Part shown: in pieces, positions 1 to 5,538 of the stretch
How positions within the stretch are numbered: position 1 is the stretch's first letter
Layout: each line of letters begins with the position of its first letter
Program-made: the position numbers and the translations under genes
Origin: Mobilitalea sp.
Lineage (GTDB): Bacteria; Bacillota_A; Clostridia; Lachnospirales; Lachnospiraceae
Assembly: GCA_029974875.1 (NCBI GenBank)
Contig: JARKQP010000779.1
Location: 1-8,848, forward strand
Length of the DNA stretch: 8,848 nucleotides
Direction: 5' to 3'
The notes under the pieces: model-generated
What the model was told of the DNA's origin: nothing
The model's database searches: none
What the model saw: only the letters and a program-made list of their open reading frames with translations

Positions 1-574
1 CTTTCTTTGCAACCAACTCTTTTCCTGTCAGTGGTGAAAAATCATCTCCGGGAGTATCCAGTAAACGGGCCAGATTGGTAGAGAAACCTACAGAGATAAT
101 TGTAATGGAATTATCGGGTTGTTTAGCCAATAGTTCACGATACAGCATATGCGCTTCCGGTAGAGTTGAATAGTCTTTGAGGGAACGGTGAAATATCGGC
201 TCCCCGTTCTCTTTGTTCATCAGGGATACACATTTGGCATAATTGGTAGCATCATTCTCGCAGTCTGCGCCATTGTGTATGATACCAACAGGAATTTCAG
301 GATAACCATACCAGGTATTCATAATGTCCGTATATTCAGGGGGATACACACCTTCTTTGTTGATCATAATCCCTAATAAGTTTATGTCTCCTGCATCCAT
401 ATATTTATAGAGCATATCCAGTGCCAAGGCATCATCCACATCGTTGCCGATATCCGTTTCAAAGATAATCTTCTGTGCATCTGAAACGATTTGTGTACTC
501 CGGTCTTTAGATGTGCAGCCGGACAAAGTGATCAGTAATAAAAGGCCTACTGCATAAAATTTGTTGTCGGTCAT
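1..574 (-). CDS. Nucleoside hydrolase-like lipoprotein (3' end cut off)
   Basis: The 191 visible codons begin at ATG 574 and run off the left edge. The N-terminus is a lipoprotein signal peptide with lipobox LSGC (Cys20), so the protein is probably anchored to a membrane facing the periplasm or cell surface. Residues 36-52 carry the metal- and ribose-binding signature of the inosine-uridine nucleoside hydrolase superfamily, here ETDIGNDVDDALAL (39-52), where classical enzymes have a shorter DTDPGxDDAxAL. Residues 64-100 (INLLGIMINKEG, then the NTWYG...IPVGI segment) and 157-171 (ITIISVGFSTNLARLL) match further core strands of that fold. Known family members hydrolyse the N-glycosidic bond of ribonucleosides; that this one does so is inference. 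The C-terminal half, with the remaining active-site residues, is outside the window. It follows the preceding gene by 17 nt and is clearly the same operon. It is not a recent duplicate of that neighbour, because motif and localisation signal both differ. Confidence 0.86.
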   Translation of the reverse strand, partial: MTDNKFYAVGLLLLITLSGCTSKDRSTQIVSDAQKIIFETDIGNDVDDALALDMLYKYMDAGDINLLGIMINKEGVYPPEYTDIMNTWYGYPEIPVGIIHNGADCENDATNYAKCVSLMNKENGEPIFHRSLKDYSTLPEAHMLYRELLAKQPDNSITIISVGFSTNLARLLDTPGDDFSPLTGKELVAKK

Positions 575-591
575 AAATATATATTTTTGAG

Positions 592-1785
592 TTAATGATG
601 ATTGGGTGAAATAGAGATATACAGTTCGGGAATCACCTTCTGAAATGCTTTCTCGTTCTCTTCAAGGTCAGGACGATAGTAAATTTCTTTATTAGACGGC
701 TTATCGGTATATAAGAACTGGAAGCGCCCGTCATTTCTTATCTCGGTAATATTACAACGGCGCAGTTCGTTCTTTATTATCCGGTCACCCTCCCTGACAT
801 TCCCTTCTTTGATAAGGAAGTACTCTTCACCGGGAGTACACACGATTTCCCTTTGGGTCGCTTTTAACCAGATCGCGCTTTCCCATACATGAAATGGTTT
901 TGGATACTGGTCAATATTTATATTTACCGGATATGCAGCATCCATTGCCCGAAGAAAATCATATTGCAATTTCCGGTTGAAAGCAAAGTCCAGATATTGT
1001 CGTAACCGGCGATCCATTTGTTTGGTAAATTCCATATCAGGCAATCTCCAATAGGTGTTATTCTGATCTTTAATAAATCCTCCATCTTTACCTGCACACG
1101 GATAGATGGCTACCGGAAGATCGGATTGTAAGATTCTGGTAAAAGCAAATACATCCAGAGCCACGTTCCATTCCCCACCCGGAATGGCATTCGCTCCTTC
1201 GTCGCTTCCTAATTCGTGGTTTTTACTTGCTGTTCCGGCACTCAGATGGATTTTACTTATTTTCTTTTTTAACAGGTCTGGATTGCGGTTATAGGCTACT
1301 GCCAGTATTCTTGCCGAACCAAAAGAAAGGATTTCAACGGGTTCTTCACATTCTGTTAATATTTTTATGAGTAATGAAATTGCTTCTTGTTCATAATCAG
1401 GTAAATCTTCCATCTTATCCTCTTCCGATTTCATCATGGATAACGGACCGAGTGCATAAGGTACTTTTTTATTGAAAATATAGTTTAGTTGTTCCACCGG
1501 AATGATACCGGCCTCTCTCGGTCCTCGCGGATCTTTCCATAATGTCGGATGGTCGGCCGTATCCTTTCTGAAAGCATCTGTAATATCTAAAAGCACAGCT
1601 TTCAGGTCAACATCAGGTAAGCCGAACCCCATAATAAGATCCATATTGTCTCCCGGATCCTGATAAGGATGATATAAATCGGTAATGACCACTACAGGAA
1701 TATTATGCCGTTGTGCCATTGTCTTCCCTTTTGGGAAGGCAATGATATAAACAAGACACAACATTAGAAATAGAGTTTTTCTCAT
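592..1785 (-). CDS. Secreted divergent nucleoside hydrolase-fold protein
   Basis: This is a 397-residue protein with a signal peptide at about residues 1-24 (hydrophobic core LFLMLCLVYIIAF, likely cleavage after TMA). There is no lipobox, so it is predicted soluble in the periplasm or secreted. Strand 1 plus an acidic loop, VVVITDLYHPYQDPGDNMDL (31-50), resembles the metal-binding start of nucleoside hydrolases but is longer and rearranged. ILSFGSARILAVA (152-164) matches the segment usually reading LGPLTNLA. GGEWNVALDVFAFTRIL (203-219) matches the family's EFN...DPEAA ribose-binding segment, with Glu205 and Asn207 retained. HVWESAIWL (299-307) sits about where the family has its last metal-binding HD; Glu302 may replace that Asp. 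About 75 further residues follow. Its start overlaps the preceding stop as ATGA, which suggests coupled translation and matched amounts with the propeller protein. The fold assignment is fairly secure. The substrate is unknown, and it may not act on nucleosides. Confidence 0.85.
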   Translation of the reverse strand: MRKTLFLMLCLVYIIAFPKGKTMAQRHNIPVVVITDLYHPYQDPGDNMDLIMGFGLPDVDLKAVLLDITDAFRKDTADHPTLWKDPRGPREAGIIPVEQLNYIFNKKVPYALGPLSMMKSEEDKMEDLPDYEQEAISLLIKILTECEEPVEILSFGSARILAVAYNRNPDLLKKKISKIHLSAGTASKNHELGSDEGANAIPGGEWNVALDVFAFTRILQSDLPVAIYPCAGKDGGFIKDQNNTYWRLPDMEFTKQMDRRLRQYLDFAFNRKLQYDFLRAMDAAYPVNINIDQYPKPFHVWESAIWLKATQREIVCTPGEEYFLIKEGNVREGDRIIKNELRRCNITEIRNDGRFQFLYTDKPSNKEIYYRPDLEENEKAFQKVIPELYISISPNHH

Positions 1786-2813
1786 TTAAAATAACTTTTG
1801 AGATTAAATGTTGCTGAATACAGATCATAAGACCACAGCCAGTTTTCTCCTGTCATGGCCGGAGTAAAATACATTATGAGCTCGTCATCATTCAGCATAT
1901 ATCCTTTGGTATCGGTCAGAATACCGGGATTATGATTTCTCGGGAAACCCGATTCTTCAGGTCCGACATGTCCGATTTCTATCCAACGATTCTCTTCGGA
2001 AAACATATCTTCCGTTCTTGGCATATAGGCTAAACGAGAGACATCGCCTACCCAGGTAGGTATTTCCTCGATAGGACCAACACGCATCTCTGAAACCATA
2101 TATATATTCTTATCAGACATGGCCGGATAATTGTTGGATCCCATAAAACGGATCGGCTTCTCTTCTCCTATCACGATGTTATCCAGATCATTCATTTTGA
2201 TTTCACGCATGCAAAATCTGCCATTCCCGGTCGTGGAACTATAGAATAATTGGATGGTCGTGGAATCCTTGACAATTGTCGTACTTTGCCCGACTCCCCA
2301 TTTTGTTCTGTCTTCGTATGGTATCAAGGGATTACGATCGAATTTAATATAGGGTCCTTCAATGTTTTTGGAAATGGCCAGTCCGATCTGATTATGTTTA
2401 CTGTCCCATTGGTCAACACCTAAATAGGTCATAATCCAATTGTAAGTCTCTCCCTTATATGTGGTTTTAAACTCGCGGACATCCGGATCGCAGATATGGC
2501 AGTTGTCCCAGCCTGTTTCGGAGGGAGCAATAATCTGAGTACCGGGTTGCCATACATAACCATCGGCAGTAGGGATTCCCTTATACAGGTATACATAATC
2601 TACTATTTCGAAGGGATCACGGTTTTCACATATAAATCCATAACGGATCCCATACTGATCCTGTATGACGCTGGGGGCATAGTTGTAATGCCCTGCACCG
2701 CCACTGAATTCATATCTGATTTGAGGGATAATAGTGAGGGGCCTCTCGCTCGCAGTTCTGCTTTGGCATCCACAAAGCAGAACTACAATAAAACAGATAA
2801 AAAATGATTTCAT
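1782..2813 (-). CDS. Beta-propeller lipoprotein, glycoside hydrolase family 43-like
   Basis: The 343-residue protein begins with a lipoprotein signal peptide (lipobox LCGC, Cys16). The mature part shows five blade-like repeats, each a short loop followed by aromatic-rich strands: NYAPSVIQDQYGIRYGFIC (44-62), HICDPDVREF...YNWIMTYLG (106-132), GQSTTIVKDSTTIQLFYSS (175-193), NYPAMSDKNIYMVSEM (228-243) and NHNPGILTD...ELIMYFTP (293-318). The stretch GLAISKNIEGPYIKF (144-158) is typical of GH43, GH32 and GH117 propellers. Those families hydrolyse arabinofuranosides, xylosides, fructosides or related sugars. A complete catalytic triad cannot be assigned: blade 1 reads APS where GH43 enzymes usually have an Asp-Pro general base. 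Asp109 and Asp111 in blade 2 and the acidic residues at 242-250 are the obvious candidates to test. It may be an enzyme of an unassigned family or a sugar-binding propeller. It lies 17 nt after the BACON gene and overlaps the next gene by 4 nt. Confidence 0.83.
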   Translation of the reverse strand: MKSFFICFIVVLLCGCQSRTASERPLTIIPQIRYEFSGGAGHYNYAPSVIQDQYGIRYGFICENRDPFEIVDYVYLYKGIPTADGYVWQPGTQIIAPSETGWDNCHICDPDVREFKTTYKGETYNWIMTYLGVDQWDSKHNQIGLAISKNIEGPYIKFDRNPLIPYEDRTKWGVGQSTTIVKDSTTIQLFYSSTTGNGRFCMREIKMNDLDNIVIGEEKPIRFMGSNNYPAMSDKNIYMVSEMRVGPIEEIPTWVGDVSRLAYMPRTEDMFSEENRWIEIGHVGPEESGFPRNHNPGILTDTKGYMLNDDELIMYFTPAMTGENWLWSYDLYSATFNLKSYFK

Positions 2814-2830
2814 TCCGAATGCTTAATTAG

Positions 2831-3820
2831 TTAGTCTTCTACCTGAATATCTTTCACCGGCCGGATCATGGCTGCACGTATTTTTTGTCCGTCACCCCAG
2901 CCCCATACGTCGCGGTAACCTCCGGCATCTCCCAGAGACATACCGCCATGTGTGGGACTTAATGATGTGCCCGTCCGAACAGCGCACAGCCATCCACGAT
3001 CGACCATCCCGGTTTCGTTACGCCATCCGCTTTGCGGAAGAAACAGGCAACCCAATTGTTTCAGATTATCTTTGTTGGCATTCGCTGCGATGGATGCGGG
3101 AACACCTATAATTAAGCCGTCCACGTTAAATCCGGTTTGCGCTTTTGATACCCATGTTGCTCCGAGTTCCCAGAGTGCTACCATCTCTGCGGCGGTAGGG
3201 ACACGCCATCCTTCGGGAGAGGGATCGTTTTCAGGAAGCCAATCTGTTCCGTCGTTTGTATAGCTGGCCGGCCAGTTTTCCGGTGCAGGATCACCTTGCG
3301 GACCGCTGGGATAGCCTATCTTCCGATTAAACTGATAATACATGCCCGGATCATCCGGTGAAGAGGCAAATGTACCCGGTGCACCAATATTTTTGGTAGA
3401 CCATACCATACCATTTATCAACACTTCGTCTTCGCCAAGTACCATGGTTTCCTGAAGAACTTTTGATCTCAGCACTCTGTCATCCGACTTAACGTTTATA
3501 ATGATCGATCGCAATTTTACAAAAGAAGTGCTTGGAGTAACAGAGAGAGTGATTACTTTCTGGCCATTCCCCGTAGTCTCGCTTAGTGTACACCAATCAG
3601 CAGCTGAACTGTTGGATTCGGTTAATTCGATGGTCCATGCTTCATTTCCGGTTATTGTCAGTTCGTACGTTCCTCCTTCGGCACTCACAGGGATCGCTAC
3701 CGGATACACTCCAAACCGGTTGGGGTCTGATTCGATTACATAACTGGAATCATTATCATTACATCCGGAAAGCATCAAAAGTAGCACGAATGTTCCTAAT
3801 AAATATTTTATATTGGTCAT
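2831..3820 (-). CDS. BACON + FISUMP domain lipoprotein, putative surface glycan-binding protein
   Basis: This is a 329-residue lipoprotein (lipobox LSGC, Cys20, followed by an acidic NDND tail). Residues about 38-125 form a BACON domain: VYPVAIPVSAEGGTYELTI, then NEAWTIEL, WCTLS and TLSVTPS are the typical beta-sandwich strands with the Trp-containing loop. Residues about 133-324 form a FISUMP domain (Fibrobacter succinogenes major paralogous): INGMVWSTKNIGAPG, a YYQFNRK segment, the hallmark PSPEGWRVPTAAEMVALWEL (200-219), a Gly/Trp-rich middle and the closing AAMIRPVKD. BACON domains are common spacer or binding modules in Sus-type operons. The precise function of FISUMP is not established. 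Its position directly after SusD, its lipid anchor and the lack of any enzymatic motif suggest the role of the SusE/SusF or surface glycan-binding protein, holding substrate near the SusC/D complex. That role is inference from context. It lies 17 nt from each neighbour. Confidence 0.88.
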   Translation of the reverse strand: MTNIKYLLGTFVLLLMLSGCNDNDSSYVIESDPNRFGVYPVAIPVSAEGGTYELTITGNEAWTIELTESNSSAADWCTLSETTGNGQKVITLSVTPSTSFVKLRSIIINVKSDDRVLRSKVLQETMVLGEDEVLINGMVWSTKNIGAPGTFASSPDDPGMYYQFNRKIGYPSGPQGDPAPENWPASYTNDGTDWLPENDPSPEGWRVPTAAEMVALWELGATWVSKAQTGFNVDGLIIGVPASIAANANKDNLKQLGCLFLPQSGWRNETGMVDRGWLCAVRTGTSLSPTHGGMSLGDAGGYRDVWGWGDGQKIRAAMIRPVKDIQVED

Positions 3821-3837
3821 AATTTGTAGATTTTCAA

Positions 3838-5406
3838 TTAGTATTTATCATTCTGATTTAAATTAGGATTGTTGTCAACCTCACTTTGCGGGATAGGCAT
3901 ACGTATAGACTTGCCAATAATGAAATTATTAAAGTCCGAATCACGTGCTTTTAACTCATTCAATGTCGCTTCATTATTTATTCCCCAGCGTTTCAAATCG
4001 ATCCACCGCACACACTCCATAGCCAACTCAAGGGCACGCTCAATTTTTAAATGTTCACGGAAAGCATCTTTATTGCCCGTTATCTGAGTACCATTATAAT
4101 AGGTGCTGTTTTGTATATTCGGTAAGTTTACGCGATTACGTACCCGATTGACACATTCAATGGCTTTGGCAGGCGGTGTGGCACTCAGTTCATTGAGTGC
4201 TTCGGCGTAAAGTAGCAGCATATCCGCATAGCGCAACGAACGGAAGTTATTATCGTTCCAATAATACAACGGCATAGCATCCGTGCTGTATTTCCTGATA
4301 AAGACACGGTTCCCCCAATCGCTGTTCCAGGGCGCTCCATAAATCAATTGGTCAGGATATTCCGGAAAATCGGATGATGCGCCGTCATACCACAAGGTAT
4401 GAAATAAGCGGGGATCATAGTTCCCGTCGGTTGTTTTTTCGCGCTTAAAGTAATCTACCAACCAACGCCTTGCTTCTATATTGTTCCAGCCAATACCCGG
4501 AGGTGCTGCATTCATTTCGATTTGAGTACCTAATTGCGCATTCGGATCCAGGTAATTATCGGTCTGGTCGAATCCTACCCGGTTCACCAGAGAGAAATGT
4601 ATTTCATACAGCGCCTCTCTGTTGTTTTCCGTATAGTTACTGAAATTGCTTTCCCAGTCAGGTACCAGATCATAGTAGCTTTTCCCTTCGCCGTCGATAA
4701 GCCATTCAAGACACTCTTTCGCTTCTTCCCATTTATGATGTTGTGCATAAGCTTTGGCAAGCAATCCGTAGGCTGCACCTTTTGTAGGACGAGCGGTATT
4801 GTTTGCGTCACGTGTAGGAGGAAGCTTGCTGACAGCATCTTTCAGGTCTTCTTCTACCTGGGTAAGTACTTCCTCTTGCGTAGCTTGCATGGGGCGGTCG
4901 GCTGCAGATGATGTCTGTAATACAAGGGGGACATTATCCCAAAGCATAGTAAGGTAGAAATAATAGAAAGCACGCATAAATTTGGCTTGCCCTATTAAAT
5001 CCTGTTTATGGGTGTCATTGGCAAATGTGATATTCTCTATGTTATCCAATACCTGATTGGCACGGAAAATAGCCACATAATGCTCTCTCCATATCTTCAC
5101 ATTCGTTTCTCCAAAATTATAATTGGTAAAAATAAATTTGGTATATTCATTCAGTTCTGTCCAACCGGCATAACTTACACCCTCATCCGCCATACCTATC
5201 ATTTGCGTGTAAATATTCCTTGTCCATGTACCCTGACGATAGAACATCCCATATATGGAAATAACGCCGGCTTCAATATCAGCCTCAGTCTTCCAGAATA
5301 CGCCCGTACTCAGGGTGTTTTCATTTTGAATATCCAGTAGAGAGGCATCGCACGATACGCACACTACCAGGATAAGACATAATATATAATTGATTATCTT
5401 TTTCAT
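3838..5406 (-). CDS. SusD/RagB-family outer-membrane nutrient-binding lipoprotein
   Basis: The 522-residue length is normal for the family. The signal peptide ends in VCVSC (Cys19). The SusD N-terminal pattern follows: LLDIQNENTLSTGVFWKTEA (23-42), then ANQVLDNIENI and the helix AKFMRAFYYFYLTMLWDNVP (141-160). TPR-like helices continue in the middle (KGAAYGLLAKAYAQHHKWEEA, 209-229). The C-terminal RagB/SusD domain includes SLRYADMLLLYAEALNEL (390-407), INxVRxR-like VNRVRNRV, the ERALELAMECVRWIDLKRWG segment (456-475) and the closing PIPQSEVDNNPNLNQN. SusD proteins form the lid over the SusC barrel at the cell surface and bind the imported ligand; specificity cannot be read from sequence. The ATG at 5406 is supported by the signal peptide directly after it. 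It follows the susC-like gene after an unusually long 132-nt gap and precedes the BACON gene by 17 nt. This is a paralogue of starch SusD, not necessarily its orthologue. Confidence 0.97.
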   Translation of the reverse strand: MKKIINYILCLILVVCVSCDASLLDIQNENTLSTGVFWKTEADIEAGVISIYGMFYRQGTWTRNIYTQMIGMADEGVSYAGWTELNEYTKFIFTNYNFGETNVKIWREHYVAIFRANQVLDNIENITFANDTHKQDLIGQAKFMRAFYYFYLTMLWDNVPLVLQTSSAADRPMQATQEEVLTQVEEDLKDAVSKLPPTRDANNTARPTKGAAYGLLAKAYAQHHKWEEAKECLEWLIDGEGKSYYDLVPDWESNFSNYTENNREALYEIHFSLVNRVGFDQTDNYLDPNAQLGTQIEMNAAPPGIGWNNIEARRWLVDYFKREKTTDGNYDPRLFHTLWYDGASSDFPEYPDQLIYGAPWNSDWGNRVFIRKYSTDAMPLYYWNDNNFRSLRYADMLLLYAEALNELSATPPAKAIECVNRVRNRVNLPNIQNSTYYNGTQITGNKDAFREHLKIERALELAMECVRWIDLKRWGINNEATLNELKARDSDFNNFIIGKSIRMPIPQSEVDNNPNLNQNDKY

Positions 5407-5413
5407 ACGATTA
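5401..5413. repeat. 13-bp direct repeat, copy 1 (contains the SusD-like start codon)
   Basis: TTTCATACGATTA on the plus strand, or TAATCGTATGAAA in the coding sense, includes the ATG and second codon of the SusD-like gene. An identical copy lies 109 bp away at 5510-5522. Bases on either side of the two copies differ, so the identity is limited to these 13 bp. Confidence 0.8.
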
Positions 5414-5480
5414 TTTTATTTTTTACATTATAGTGTATGGAACTCGCAATATTGACTGCGTCGATTACTTCGTAATTCAT
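5403..5480 (-). CDS. Tiny ORF overlapping the SusD-like start (25 codons)
   Basis: The frame starts at ATG 5480 and encodes 25 residues (beginning MNYEVIDAVNIASS). Its TGA overlaps the ATG of the SusD-like gene as ATGA. Both of its ends therefore have the overlap typical of translational coupling. The peptide resembles nothing I recognise. A leader cistron that feeds ribosomes into the SusD-like gene is possible; chance is the alternative. Confidence 0.2.
   Translation of the reverse strand: MNYEVIDAVNIASSIHYNVKNKIIV
5464..5476. repeat. Small perfect inverted repeat in the susC-susD gap
   Basis: ATTAC TTC GTAAT forms a 5-bp stem with a 3-nt loop. It lies between a second pairable set, AACTC (5500-5496, minus strand) and GAGTT (5445-5441), so the gap could fold into a nested structure. 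No T-tract follows, so this is not an intrinsic terminator. Confidence 0.35.
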
Positions 5481-5515
5481 GTTGATGGGTGTAATGAGTT
5501 ATATGCTCGTTTCAT
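5477..5515 (-). CDS. Tiny ORF between susC-like and susD-like genes (12 codons)
   Basis: The frame runs from the ATG in repeat copy 2 and encodes MKRAYNSLHPST, ending in a TGA that overlaps the next ATG as ATGA. Its start context is the same 13 bp that surrounds the real SusD-like start, so ribosomes could plausibly initiate here. It is too short for any product prediction and may be only a relic of a duplicated start region. Confidence 0.18.
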   Translation of the reverse strand: MKRAYNSLHPST

Positions 5516-5522
5516 ACGATTA
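5510..5522. repeat. 13-bp direct repeat, copy 2 (just after the susC-like gene)
   Basis: This is an exact copy of the sequence around the SusD-like start codon, placed 16 nt after the SusC-like stop codon. It contains an ATG that opens a 12-codon frame. If the 109 bp between the copies were lost by recombination, the gap between the two genes would shrink from 132 to 23 nt, close to the 17-nt gaps elsewhere in the operon. Confidence 0.8.
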
Positions 5523-5538
5523 AAACTGTTTATTTTCG

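Noticed and set aside
188..376. Plus-strand open frame of 62 codons with a hydrophobic stretch, possible small membrane protein
   Set aside because: It is antisense to conserved nucleoside-hydrolase segments on the minus strand. The hydrophobic stretch is a by-product of that coding sequence.
592..1785. Recent tandem duplication of the two nucleoside-hydrolase-fold genes
   Set aside because: The signature motifs, export signals and surrounding residues differ throughout. They share at most a distant fold-level ancestor.
2496..2807. Plus-strand open frame of 103 codons opposite the propeller lipoprotein
   Set aside because: The minus-strand gene here has a signal peptide, lipobox and blade repeats. 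The plus frame has none of these.
4534..4911. Plus-strand open frame of 125 codons opposite the SusD-like gene
   Set aside because: It is antisense to a clear family member whose frame is intact and has no recognisable domain or promoter. It is a shadow of coding composition.
5008..5340. Plus-strand open frame of 110 codons
   Set aside because: It lies antisense inside the SusD-like gene and has no recognisable family or initiation context.
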